DNA of 54,294 bases, taken from a virus. Below are positions 29,697 to 37,937 of the stretch, piece after piece (positions within the stretch are counted from its first letter, which is position 1; every line of letters begins with the position of its first letter). Both the position numbers and the translations under genes were made by a program. Below the pieces are notes generated by a model. The model worked only from the letters and a program-made list of their open reading frames with translations. It had not been told where the DNA came from and searched no databases. Location of the stretch: the IMG/VR virus record IMGVR_UViG_3300020438_000053, positions 1 to 54,294 of that record; one strand, 5' to 3'.

Positions 29697-30263
29697 ATGA
29701 AACCAATAAACCAAAACAACATAACGCGTGCCAACCGCACACCAAATGAATTACTACACTTCCTTCTATGGACAACAACCGTAGCAGGAAAACGATCCGA
29801 CGTTCAGACAGAGAAGTTCAACGAGCTATTCAAGGAAGCCGACCTCAGTCTCATCGCCAAACACGGCAACAGCCTACGAGCTAAGATGAAAACAGTCGGC
29901 CTGGGTCAATACAGTCGACTAGTACAATGCTGGAAGCACATCAACCGACACATACGACCAACCAAATTGAGAACTATCACTAGAGACGAGCTAACGAAAA
30001 TACCTGGAATCGGCCCCAAGACCGCCAGCTTCTTCATAGCTCACTCACAACCGTGGCCAGAAATTGCCGTACTCGATGTACACATTCTCAAATGGCTACA
30101 AAAAGAATTCCCTAAACAAAAAATCCCTAAAGTAACTCCAAGCGACCCCGATCAGTATCGGGACATCGAAGCCCTCTTCTTGGGCAGGAGCTGTCAACTA
30201 AACACAAAACCGTCAGATCTCGACACCTTGATCTGGCAAAAAGCCACTAACCATGTGTCGTGA
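29697..30263 (+). CDS. HhH-GPD DNA glycosylase-like protein
   Basis: A 188-aa protein. Residues 98-134 contain LTKIPGIGPKTASFFIAH and AVLDVHILKWL: a helix-hairpin-helix followed by the catalytic Asp (D127). Lys108 sits where endonuclease III has its lyase Lys (GVGRKTA), so both residues of a bifunctional glycosylase/AP-lyase are present. There is no iron-sulphur Cys set. It probably removes damaged or modified bases from phage or host DNA. A second, distinct glycosylase-like gene lies 2.2 kb downstream. Confidence 0.75.
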   Translation: MKPINQNNITRANRTPNELLHFLLWTTTVAGKRSDVQTEKFNELFKEADLSLIAKHGNSLRAKMKTVGLGQYSRLVQCWKHINRHIRPTKLRTITRDELTKIPGIGPKTASFFIAHSQPWPEIAVLDVHILKWLQKEFPKQKIPKVTPSDPDQYRDIEALFLGRSCQLNTKPSDLDTLIWQKATNHVS

Positions 30264-30498
30264 AGATCCATACAGCGTTCATTACGACCCTAACTACAAC
30301 AACCAAATAGACAAAGACACAACATGCTACACCGCACAAAACTACATCAGATTATACAACGCCTTGGACACGCTATCTTCCACATTACGTGGATTAAAAA
30401 AGACGGAACCGAAAGAAAAGCAAACGTCCGATGCAAAGTCATCAAAGGAATCAACGGAAAAGGTAAACGTATCAACCGAGCCAACAACGCAAACATAA
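30253..30498 (+). CDS. Hypothetical 81-aa protein, overlapped by the next gene
   Basis: ATG 30253 overlaps the glycosylase stop by 11 bp. The N-terminal 45 residues (EDPYSVHYDPNYNNQIDKDT onward) look plausible; the rest is Lys/Thr/Ser-rich and overlaps the better-supported SH3-like gene by 175 bp in another frame. It may be a short leader protein or only a spurious frame. Confidence 0.3.
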   Translation: MCREDPYSVHYDPNYNNQIDKDTTCYTAQNYIRLYNALDTLSSTLRGLKKTEPKEKQTSDAKSSKESTEKVNVSTEPTTQT

Positions 30499-30626
30499 GT
30501 ATATACCTAATGGGAAACGAAACAGGGTATCGCACGCTAAACTTAAACACGGTACGCTCGCTCAAATGCTACGGCTACAATGCCACTATCACACCAGATC
30601 CTATTACAAATGAAAAAAAAGTATAG
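30324..30626 (+). CDS. Small phage SH3-like domain protein
   Basis: The 100-aa frame contains GHAIFHITWIKKDGTERKANV followed by RCKVIKGINGKGKR and SIYLMGNETGYRTLNLNTVR. This basic beta-barrel pattern (FxVxFxKKDGTxRxMN, then YRxxNLxxV) recurs in small phage proteins of unknown function. The true start may be later than ATG 30324, because the first 12 residues are weak. It overlaps the next gene by 17 bp. A nucleic-acid-binding role fits its charge, as inference. Confidence 0.65.
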   Translation: MLHRTKLHQIIQRLGHAIFHITWIKKDGTERKANVRCKVIKGINGKGKRINRANNANISIYLMGNETGYRTLNLNTVRSLKCYGYNATITPDPITNEKKV

Positions 30627-30819
30627 GTTCTTTTATCACTACAACAAAAATAATAGATGCTTAACAGTACACCACAGAGGTAAATGTTTACTAACTGACG
30701 CAATAAACATATCAGTACCTACCGAATCCAAAACAAACCCAAAGCAACAGCCTCACATCGTCATGCAAGGCTGGTGCACCAACCTAACTCACACAACTAA
30801 TATAACAACAATATCATGA
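30610..30819 (+). CDS. Conserved phage protein of unknown function, 69 aa
   Basis: Starts at ATG 30610. It matches a pattern seen in small proteins of many aquatic phages: YRFFYHYNK near the start, LTVHHRGKCLLTDAINISVP in the middle, and PHIVMQGWC. Basic and beta-rich. It overlaps the DUF932 gene by ATGA, so they are co-translated. No biochemical function is known for this family. Confidence 0.65.
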   Translation: MKKKYRFFYHYNKNNRCLTVHHRGKCLLTDAINISVPTESKTNPKQQPHIVMQGWCTNLTHTTNITTIS

Positions 30820-31637
30820 ACGATCATCGATTATATATGCATTGCGGAGCAACACCCGTAAACAAGACCGAGGTATACAAAACAAAAACACCGACGAATA
30901 CGAATACACACTATCCGATACCGCACGGTACGTTTCTCGACAATGTATTCAACACACTAAACGAAGTAGGGCTAGTTACCACTAACGAACACTACGGGCT
31001 AAACCACGAAGGCAACGATTTATTCGCCCTTCTCGAAATAGAACGGAGCGACAACGGTGACAACGACAATGGTACATTCACCAACGCAGTCGGAATACGT
31101 AACAGTCACATCAAACACTTCTCCGCTAGCCTAGTAGCAGGCGGTCGAGTCTTCGTATGCGACAACCTAATGATCAGCGGTGAAATCAAAATGAATCGAA
31201 AACACACTCGAAACATCCTAAAAGATCTACCAAATCTCATCGGTCACATGGTACTACAGCTCGTCGACAAATGGCTATTCCAAGAAGTACGTTACGATGC
31301 ATATCGCGACACAGAACTCACCCAAAGCCAAGCCGACGAACTACTAGCACTATCATTCCGTAAAGGATGCATACCAGGCTCGAAGTTACAAAAAGTAGTC
31401 AACCAATGGGAAACACCAACTCATGATGAGTTTCAACCACGAAACGCTTGGAGCATGTTCAACGCGTTCACGGAAGTTCACAAAGAATCTCCGTCACAAC
31501 TACCAACTCGTAGTATGCGATTACACAACACGTTCAATGGGTACTGCAAAAACGCCCTTGACGATCTTATGAACCAACGAGGTATCGCAATAGATGCTGA
31601 CATATCACAAATCGAGGACGCTGAAATAATAGTGTGA
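30816..31637 (+). CDS. DUF932 (phage/plasmid-like) protein
   Basis: A 273-aa protein with the DUF932 core: DLFALLEIERSDN, AVGIRNSHIKHFSASLVAGG and VFVCDNLMISGEIKMNRKHT. These proteins occur on phages and plasmids; their activity is unknown, with links to DNA metabolism suggested by context. The C-terminal 100 residues are helical. ATGA and GTGA overlaps join it to its neighbours. Confidence 0.78.
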   Translation: MNDHRLYMHCGATPVNKTEVYKTKTPTNTNTHYPIPHGTFLDNVFNTLNEVGLVTTNEHYGLNHEGNDLFALLEIERSDNGDNDNGTFTNAVGIRNSHIKHFSASLVAGGRVFVCDNLMISGEIKMNRKHTRNILKDLPNLIGHMVLQLVDKWLFQEVRYDAYRDTELTQSQADELLALSFRKGCIPGSKLQKVVNQWETPTHDEFQPRNAWSMFNAFTEVHKESPSQLPTRSMRLHNTFNGYCKNALDDLMNQRGIAIDADISQIEDAEIIV

Positions 31638-31846
31638 CCCTTTGGAGAGCTCTCAAAATACTCAACGCTCTGTACCAACACAGCGATGAGGACATTCGAG
31701 AAGCTATCCAAATACACCAGAGACACGTTCGCAAAATTCTTTGCCCACAATGCAAAGAACAACTTATTAGCATCGGTCTAGCCAACACAGCAGGCCAATG
31801 CTTACAATGTCACATAAGCAACGAAACTCCAACTACATATGACTAA
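31634..31846 (+). CDS. Small zinc-ribbon protein, 70 aa
   Basis: Starts at GTG 31634, overlapping the DUF932 stop (GTGA). CPQCKEQLISIG and QCLQCH provide two CxxC pairs for one zinc ion. The N-terminal half is a helix (EDIREAIQIHQRHVRKI). Probably a nucleic-acid- or protein-binding adaptor. Unknown family. Confidence 0.6.
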   Translation: MTLWRALKILNALYQHSDEDIREAIQIHQRHVRKILCPQCKEQLISIGLANTAGQCLQCHISNETPTTYD

Positions 31847-31848
31847 TC

Positions 31849-32655
31849 ATGTCAAAGAATAACTCGACTCAACTAAGATGGAACCAAGGTAATGTTAAGT
31901 TACCAGATCGAATACTTCATTTCAGCCTACCATCAGGCCACAGCTGTCCAGCAGCACTGAAGTGTTTAGCCAAGTCCGATTACCACACAGGTAAAATCAC
32001 CGACGGCAGACAACAAACCTATAGATGTTACGCAGCCATGCAAGAAGCTAGGCACTCACGCATACGTCATCAAAGATGGGATAACTTCAAAATACTCAGA
32101 CGCTTGGGGCGAAAGAAAATACTATCATTATTGAAAGCTACTCTTTGCCCCCTGCACGACGAATACTTTGCCAATCACCAACAATATCCAATCGTACGCG
32201 CTCATGTAGGCGGTGACTTCTTCAAAGAAGATTACTTTCTAGCCTGGATGGATCTAGCCAACTACTTCGATCTAACGCAGTTCTACGCTTACACTAAAAG
32301 AACCGACCTATGGATAATGCATATGGACAACATACCTCTGAACTTCGAACTCAATGCCTCACGCGGAGGTAAGTTCGACGATCTCATAGACACACATAAA
32401 CTAAAATCTGCAGAAGTCGTATTCTCCACGGAAGAAGCTAAAACTAAAGGACTAGAACTAGATCATGACGACAGCCTCGCATACACACCCGGACCCTCGT
32501 TCGGACAACTCATCCACGGATGCCAACCCGCAGGATCAGACGCCTCTAAAGCTCTTATCCAACTCAAAACAGACATCGGCTGGACAGGTTACTCGAAAAA
32601 TACCAAGGGAAGCCCAAAAGAAAATAACAACGTTCTTCTCTCAACTAAAAACTAG
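31849..32655 (+). CDS. GP88-domain phage protein
   Basis: A 268-aa protein with the GP88 pattern: LHFSLPSGHSCPAALKCLAK, GKITDGRQQTYRCYAAMQEA and VRAHVGGDFFKEDYFLAW, then LIHGCQPAGSDASKALIQL. Three conserved Cys near the N-terminus may bind a metal. GP88 proteins are known from mycobacteriophages and others without a described activity. The gene ends 190 bp inside the frame of the following glycosylase-like gene. Confidence 0.7.
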   Translation: MSKNNSTQLRWNQGNVKLPDRILHFSLPSGHSCPAALKCLAKSDYHTGKITDGRQQTYRCYAAMQEARHSRIRHQRWDNFKILRRLGRKKILSLLKATLCPLHDEYFANHQQYPIVRAHVGGDFFKEDYFLAWMDLANYFDLTQFYAYTKRTDLWIMHMDNIPLNFELNASRGGKFDDLIDTHKLKSAEVVFSTEEAKTKGLELDHDDSLAYTPGPSFGQLIHGCQPAGSDASKALIQLKTDIGWTGYSKNTKGSPKENNNVLLSTKN

Positions 32656-33253
32656 AGAAGTAAATCGTTACATCCAAGATTGGGAACGGATTCGTCCTAA
32701 AACCAATCAAGAAACCATCAATCGATGGCGATTCGCCTACTGCACCATCCACACACCGTGGGAACGCAGTTGCGATCAATACGATCAAGTAAAAGGTATA
32801 TACGGCAAAGCCAACCTAAACAGCCTCGAACGATTACTATCACGCTCAACAGGCGGAATGTGGTCGATCAAAGCTAACGGGATGTACCACTTCCAACTCG
32901 AATGGGCAACGAACAAACAATTGTTCAAACCTACCAACGATTGGCAGACTTGGCGTAACAAACTAGTCGAGACACTACCCGGCATCGGGCAAGCCAAAGT
33001 TAGTTTCGCCATCGAAATGATTCATCCGACGGAAGCTCAATGCATATGTCTCGATCGACACATGCTCAAAGCCTTCGGCTGGACACAACTAGACAGCCAA
33101 CCAGAACTAGATCAATATATGATCTATGAAGACTACTGGTTAAAGCTATCCGCTGAACGGGGCGTCCCGCCTGTAATCAGCAGAAATATATTCTGGGACA
33201 GAATACAAAAACAAAACAGCTCACTCTACTGGGCTAACTCGATAATAGACTAA
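32465..33253 (+). CDS. Second HhH-GPD glycosylase-like protein
   Basis: Residues 163-200 show a helix-hairpin-helix (LVETLPGIGQAKVSFAIEMI) followed by CICLDRHMLKAFG with the catalytic Asp (D197) and a nearby Lys (K178). The folded part starts near residue 56. The first 55 residues overlap the GP88 gene and look like out-of-frame noise, but no other ATG, GTG or TTG is available, so an ATA start near 32612, or the long overlap, must be used. Sequence differs from the glycosylase at 29697, so this is not a recent duplicate. Confidence 0.68.
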   Translation: MTTASHTHPDPRSDNSSTDANPQDQTPLKLLSNSKQTSAGQVTRKIPREAQKKITTFFSQLKTREVNRYIQDWERIRPKTNQETINRWRFAYCTIHTPWERSCDQYDQVKGIYGKANLNSLERLLSRSTGGMWSIKANGMYHFQLEWATNKQLFKPTNDWQTWRNKLVETLPGIGQAKVSFAIEMIHPTEAQCICLDRHMLKAFGWTQLDSQPELDQYMIYEDYWLKLSAERGVPPVISRNIFWDRIQKQNSSLYWANSIID

Positions 33254-34212
33254 TGCACAAAACAATAAACCACACACCACAACAACCTCCGTATTCTATT
33301 ACGGATAATTCAATAACCATCCTCTGGAACGGTGAATCACACACCGTGTCCAGTTCCGCACCTAACTATAAGGATCTCAAAGACTGCATCATCAACGGTG
33401 CATGGGATGTCATAGACGAAGCACTGACCCCATCGAAATCATTCGAAAAGATCAGTGACGGTCAGATCACTATAGAAAATAACGCCGTCCACTATCAAGG
33501 CAAACCCATCCACAACGCAGCTACCCAAAAGCTCATGGATCTACTAGCACAAGGCTTATCAGATCCAAAACCTTGGATGAAATTCATCGAGAAACTCATG
33601 GCTAATCCCAGCTACAACAGCAGGGAACAAGGCTACAAGTTCCTCGAACACCGCAACATGCCCATCACAGCGGACGGCAACGTAATCGGATACAAAGGAG
33701 TCAACAGCGAATACAAAGACATCTACTCAGGTAAATTCGACAACTCAGTCGGACAACGCTTATCAATGAATAGATCCGGCGTTGACGACAATGTAGATCA
33801 CGGATGCTCAGCCGGCTTTCACATCGGAAGCCACGAGTACGCCGACTCTTGGGGATCCAACGGCAAACTCATGGTCGTTGAATTCTCACCCGAAGACATC
33901 GTCTCAGTACCAACCTGTTCAAGCTACGCCAAATTACGAGTATGCAAATACGAAGTAATCGGCGAATGCCACAACAGAGAGAAGCTGAACGACGGTCTCT
34001 ACGGACACGAAGGCGACATCAGATACGAAGACATATTCAAGTATCTCGAGAAACGCTGGAACAAAGGCAAATCCCCACGCTTCCGCAAGCTAAGCAAGAA
34101 GTTCCCAGGCATCAGCATAGAGGAACTCAACTCAGCTACCGAAGGCTACGGAGCTCTCACCACACTTGAGTGGGACGACTCCAAGAACGATTACCTAGTA
34201 ACTTTGCATTAG
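33253..34212 (+). CDS. rIIB-like protein
   Basis: A 319-aa protein with features of the T4 rIIB family: FLEHRNMPITADGNVIGYKG, KDIYSGKFDNSVGQRLSMNR, HGCSAGFHIGSHEYADSWG and AKLRVCKYEVIGECH. rIIB and rIIA together affect phage exclusion and lysis timing in T4; their biochemical role is still debated. The rIIA-like gene lies 1.06 kb downstream, with an HNH endonuclease gene and a small gene between them. The C-terminus is helical and basic. Confidence 0.78.
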   Translation: MHKTINHTPQQPPYSITDNSITILWNGESHTVSSSAPNYKDLKDCIINGAWDVIDEALTPSKSFEKISDGQITIENNAVHYQGKPIHNAATQKLMDLLAQGLSDPKPWMKFIEKLMANPSYNSREQGYKFLEHRNMPITADGNVIGYKGVNSEYKDIYSGKFDNSVGQRLSMNRSGVDDNVDHGCSAGFHIGSHEYADSWGSNGKLMVVEFSPEDIVSVPTCSSYAKLRVCKYEVIGECHNREKLNDGLYGHEGDIRYEDIFKYLEKRWNKGKSPRFRKLSKKFPGISIEELNSATEGYGALTTLEWDDSKNDYLVTLH

Positions 34213-34233
34213 CGGTTACTAATGGTTATGGCG

Positions 34234-34259
34234 ACCTGAGCACGTCGTAAAACTGCTCA
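34234..34259 (+). repeat. GAGYA-TGCTC stem-loop element, copy 4
   Basis: ACCTGAGCACGTCGTAAAAC then TGCTCA. One nt shorter than copies 1-3. Located in the gap between rIIB and the HNH gene. Confidence 0.75.
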
Positions 34260-34267
34260 CCTATTTA

Positions 34268-34278
34268 ACCACACACCA
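34268..34278 (+). promoter_or_regulatory. ACCACACACCA leader
   Basis: Exact motif 16 nt before ATG 34295; the intervening bases end with CACTATCATG. Confidence 0.6.
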
Positions 34279-34294
34279 CTAATCGCACACTATC

Positions 34295-34999
34295 ATGAAC
34301 GATATTGATCCACAGTACATTCATCAATCGGGACGTCACAAAGGACAACTAAATCAATCTCTCCTTCAAACAAAAGGTAAATTCAGACGCGGTCAACTCC
34401 ACCCTCTATGCGCTGGCATCGTATTCCGAAGCTATAAATCAGCAATAAGGAAAAACAGACCATCAAACAGAAAAAATCTGCAATCATGGACAACTCAAGA
34501 GCAACATGAAAAAGAAAACGCGCGTCATCGCAAGTATCAAAGTAATTGGAGAAAAGAAAACCCAGAGAAAGAAAAAGCAAATAAACTCAACATGACGACC
34601 GAACAACGCGCAAGACGCTGTATTTACTTCAGAGCATACAATACAAAACGACGCGCCGAGGATCCCGAATTCAGACTGCTTAATAACTTACGAAACAGTC
34701 TTTACAAAGCGGTCACTGCCCAAAGCAGTCACCAATACAAACTAAAAACAATAAAACTAATCGGTTGCACTCCCAAACAACTCCAAATCCACATCGAATC
34801 TTTATGGACAGACGAAATGAGCTGGGAAAGCTATGGACTTCGCGGATGGCATGTCGATCACATCAAACCCTGCGCATCCTTTGATCTAAAAGACCCAAAT
34901 CAACAAAAGAAATGCTTCCATTACACTAACCTACAACCTCTTTGGGCTGAAGACAACCAGTCCAAAGGAGCAAAACTCAACTGGCAGAAAGCTGCCTAA
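34295..34999 (+). CDS. HNH homing-type endonuclease between rIIB and rIIA
   Basis: A 234-aa protein. The C-terminal part contains WHVDHIKPCASFDLKDPNQQ and FHYTNLQPLWAEDNQSKGAK: the D-H pair, then NLQPL and N of the HNH fold as seen in group I intron-type and free-standing phage endonucleases. The N-terminal half is a long basic helical DNA-binding region. Inserted between rIIB and rIIA homologues, it looks like a mobile free-standing homing gene. Confidence 0.75.
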   Translation: MNDIDPQYIHQSGRHKGQLNQSLLQTKGKFRRGQLHPLCAGIVFRSYKSAIRKNRPSNRKNLQSWTTQEQHEKENARHRKYQSNWRKENPEKEKANKLNMTTEQRARRCIYFRAYNTKRRAEDPEFRLLNNLRNSLYKAVTAQSSHQYKLKTIKLIGCTPKQLQIHIESLWTDEMSWESYGLRGWHVDHIKPCASFDLKDPNQQKKCFHYTNLQPLWAEDNQSKGAKLNWQKAA

Positions 35000-35005
35000 C
35001 CACTA

Positions 35006-35030
35006 ACCACACACCACTAACCACACACCA
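35006..35030 (+). promoter_or_regulatory. Double ACCACACACCA leader
   Basis: Two exact copies, 35006-35016 and 35020-35030, sit in tandem before ATG 35045. This duplication, with the identical CTA spacer around each copy, is strong evidence that the motif is a functional unit. Confidence 0.7.
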
Positions 35031-35044
35031 CTAATCGAACTATC

Positions 35045-35275
35045 ATGAAAATAGAATGCACAGACGGATTCACGTTCAGCATGGTCACAGGCTCAGGCAC
35101 ATATGCCATGCCAGGATGCGCTGAACTCGGATATCCATCAGAACCAGACGAACTATTGGAACCTCATCGAGAACAACTCAATGAAGATCCAACGGAATGC
35201 GTCTATCCATACACACCACTAACCGTAGTAGCACAACTACTCAAAAAGCATAACCACACACCAGATAACCAATGA
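35045..35275 (+). CDS. Hypothetical 76-aa protein
   Basis: Polar and acidic (ECTDGFTFSMVTGSGTYAMP, then GYPSEPDELLEPHREQLNED). The end overlaps the rIIA start as ATGA. No family is recognised. Leader: two ACCACACACCA copies and ACTATCATG context. Confidence 0.55.
   Translation: MKIECTDGFTFSMVTGSGTYAMPGCAELGYPSEPDELLEPHREQLNEDPTECVYPYTPLTVVAQLLKKHNHTPDNQ
35253..35263 (+). promoter_or_regulatory. ACCACACACCA leader before rIIA
   Basis: Exact motif 8 nt before ATG 35272, inside the last codons of the previous gene, so the motif can be encoded without loss of the upstream frame. Confidence 0.55.
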
Positions 35276-37521
35276 AACTAGCAACAAGTAACGCAACGCC
35301 GGCAGTGCATAATCTGTCATCACCATCTCACTTCTCGATCAAGAAGGAGAACATGTCACACATCATAGGAATACTCCGATCCAAGATCTATTCCAACAAA
35401 TGGCTGGCTGTCCTCAGAGAATACCTAACCAACGCAGTTGACGCACACGTCGAAGCAGGCCTACTAGCCTATCAAGTAGAACTAACGCTCCCGACACTAT
35501 CATCGCCTACGTTAATCATCCGTGACTTCGGTAAAGGATTAAGCGAAGAAGATGTCCGAGAGATGTACATCATGTACGGCTCATCAACCAAGCGACAATC
35601 CAATGACTACACTGGATGCTTGGGCATCGGATGCAAAGCCGCGTTCGCCTACACTGATACGTTCACCGTAACGTCATATCAGAATGGCAATCGCAGTACC
35701 TACAATGCAGTCATCACCGACGGCGGTGAAGGTAGCATCTACTGCATCGATTCATCCGACACCAATGACATGGACGGAATAGAAATCAAAGTACCAGTAC
35801 GAACGGAAGACATCGAGAACTTCAAAAGGGAAGCATTCGGAATCCTTCCATACTTCGACACGCCACCACGTCTTATCAACGAAGACATGGAGTATCCAAC
35901 GCTGGATATCATTGATGCCGGAACAAACTGGAGATTGAAAAAAGATACCAGCGGAAGCCACGGTTATCATCGTAACCACGGCAAAGCTACCGCCGTCATG
36001 GGTAACATCCCATACAAACTAGAAGTAGATAAGATGGGTAACACTGAACATTCCGACATAATCGAATGCAGTAACATCATCATCAACTTCCCCTTGGGTA
36101 GCTTGGACATCGCTGCCAACCGTGAATCGTTGGAGTACACACCACGTACAATCAGCAACATCAACATCGAAGCAGAGCGAGTAATCAAAGACTTAGCTAC
36201 CAAGCTACAAGTCAAGATATCAAACTGCAAAAACCTATGGGATGCATCACTCAAAGCTCATGAAGTAACCAAGAACTTACCGTATGGAATAGCCAACAAA
36301 GTATTCGATGCCATGCGATTCAATAACGAACGCCTGAAAAGAAAGTTCCGCTTTCCTTGTAGCGTCACAAGACATTACAGGAAGCACAGGTACAGAGCCA
36401 ACGACTACGCCAATGCGAAAGAAGACACTAGTCTCATAGGCGTCGATGAACACAGCACCGTATGCATATACGACGTCCGCGAACTATCATCGGTTCAAGC
36501 GACGATGCGGGTAAGAACACTGCAAGCCAACAGTAACTGGGACAAAGAGAAAGTATTCTATGCAATAGCATACGACTCCAAAGCTAAGTTACCCAAAGGC
36601 ACACGCATACTTACCACCGACGTGTTACCTGCAAAGTTCCTAAAGAAACTACCAAAGCCTGCGGTAAACGCTGACGGACAATCATTACCATGGGAGTCCG
36701 ATGCTCACTTACTCAAAGACAACTACATCAACCTGAATGAGGTAGAAACGTACAAGCCTGCACGTAAGAAAAAGAATGACGATGGATCTACGACACCCGT
36801 CAAGATCGATACATGCTTCTTAAAGCCAAATCATCTCGCATCAGGTAGAATCGTCCAATCGGAATACCTAGCACCATGCAATGGCATGCACATCTACATA
36901 CCGTTGGATCGCTACTCGTGGCACGACAAGAAGTACAGCTTAGAGCATGATGACTTCAAACTCATACGAACAGCACTACAAATGATGCATCGCTTGGAAG
37001 GACTACCCAAACCAACCATCCACGGAGTAAAGAAACACTTCTTAGATAAGTTAGACGACACATGGGTAGAGTTAGACGACTGGTACAACAAGCTGTACAA
37101 GAAAATAAAGAACACGCATCGCAAAAAGATCGCGCTCGCTGCAAATGAAGTATTAGGACACGGCACCCCATACACATACTCAGAACATAAAATATTCGAG
37201 AAACTACCAAAGAGTTTACGATTCCCCGAATGGGAAACATTCAAACTCATAAGGGAACAGCACGAATACAACCCGGGCAACGTCAACTATGTTACAGTAC
37301 GCGACACGTCCGACATAGATACAGACGACGAAGTCAGTCACCTTCTTCATCATGTATGGAGAATGTTTAACCCTGACTTCCAATCACCAAACACAATACA
37401 TGAAGCCTACGAAACATTCCTCAAAGCACATCCAATGATGAGGTATTTCAACACAAACTGGCAACGCAACGACAAGGAGGAAGTAAACGATGTCAAAGAA
37501 TATCTTACACGAGGAGCCTAA
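35272..37521 (+). CDS. rIIA-like protein with GHKL ATPase domain
   Basis: A 749-aa protein whose N-terminal 200 residues show the GHKL fold: N-box LREYLTNAVDAH (E50, N54, D57), G1 DFGKG (85-89) and G2 GCLGIGCKAAF (115-125). The family, including T4 rIIA, uses ATP binding in membrane-associated functions. The remaining 550 residues are charged and helical without recognised domains. In T4 rIIA precedes rIIB; here the order is rIIB, HNH, small gene, rIIA. It overlaps the next gene by 32 bp. Confidence 0.8.
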   Translation: MKLATSNATPAVHNLSSPSHFSIKKENMSHIIGILRSKIYSNKWLAVLREYLTNAVDAHVEAGLLAYQVELTLPTLSSPTLIIRDFGKGLSEEDVREMYIMYGSSTKRQSNDYTGCLGIGCKAAFAYTDTFTVTSYQNGNRSTYNAVITDGGEGSIYCIDSSDTNDMDGIEIKVPVRTEDIENFKREAFGILPYFDTPPRLINEDMEYPTLDIIDAGTNWRLKKDTSGSHGYHRNHGKATAVMGNIPYKLEVDKMGNTEHSDIIECSNIIINFPLGSLDIAANRESLEYTPRTISNINIEAERVIKDLATKLQVKISNCKNLWDASLKAHEVTKNLPYGIANKVFDAMRFNNERLKRKFRFPCSVTRHYRKHRYRANDYANAKEDTSLIGVDEHSTVCIYDVRELSSVQATMRVRTLQANSNWDKEKVFYAIAYDSKAKLPKGTRILTTDVLPAKFLKKLPKPAVNADGQSLPWESDAHLLKDNYINLNEVETYKPARKKKNDDGSTTPVKIDTCFLKPNHLASGRIVQSEYLAPCNGMHIYIPLDRYSWHDKKYSLEHDDFKLIRTALQMMHRLEGLPKPTIHGVKKHFLDKLDDTWVELDDWYNKLYKKIKNTHRKKIALAANEVLGHGTPYTYSEHKIFEKLPKSLRFPEWETFKLIREQHEYNPGNVNYVTVRDTSDIDTDDEVSHLLHHVWRMFNPDFQSPNTIHEAYETFLKAHPMMRYFNTNWQRNDKEEVNDVKEYLTRGA

Positions 37522-37882
37522 GGTAACATGGATCAGCAGTCGCAAGCTCAAACGGAACTTACAAAGTTTCGATCAAAGCTTACAACTAGCCCCAGGAAAC
37601 ACACTCAAACGTAACTTCGAAGACGGCTTATGGATATACAAAGACTGGACTTACGTAAGCTTCCGCTTCGTTCACAACCATAATCAAGCAAACGTGCATC
37701 CCAACGGTTATCACTCCAGCGCTTGGGGATGGTGGGGCGAACTCAGTGCCGTCGCAGACAAAGACAACATCATCCACATACACACCAAGACAGGATCATG
37801 GCCAAGCATCGAGCACTTCCACTGGACAGTGAGCAAAATCGATGAGCTACTTCCCACAGCCCGTCGTTTGTACGGTCTATAA
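37490..37882 (+). CDS. Hypothetical 130-aa protein
   Basis: Aromatic and mixed alpha/beta (NFEDGLWIYKDWTYVSFRFV, then HSSAWGWWGELSAVADKDNI). No motif. It overlaps the rIIA gene by 32 bp and is the last gene of the accessory module, followed by stem-loop copy 5 and a T-run. Confidence 0.6.
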   Translation: MSKNILHEEPKVTWISSRKLKRNLQSFDQSLQLAPGNTLKRNFEDGLWIYKDWTYVSFRFVHNHNQANVHPNGYHSSAWGWWGELSAVADKDNIIHIHTKTGSWPSIEHFHWTVSKIDELLPTARRLYGL

Positions 37883-37891
37883 TATCGAACC

Positions 37892-37926
37892 ACCTGAGCA
37901 CGTGGCTAAACTGCTCACCTTTTTTT
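37892..37926 (+). terminator. Stem-loop copy 5 with T-run, probable terminator
   Basis: ACCTGAGCACGTGGCTAAAC then TGCTCA (37892-37916). GAGCA pairs with TGCTC, followed by CC and seven T residues (37920-37926). Only this copy of the five elements has a run of this length, so it probably ends transcription of the accessory module. Confidence 0.65.
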
Positions 37927-37937
37927 AATCAGGGTCT

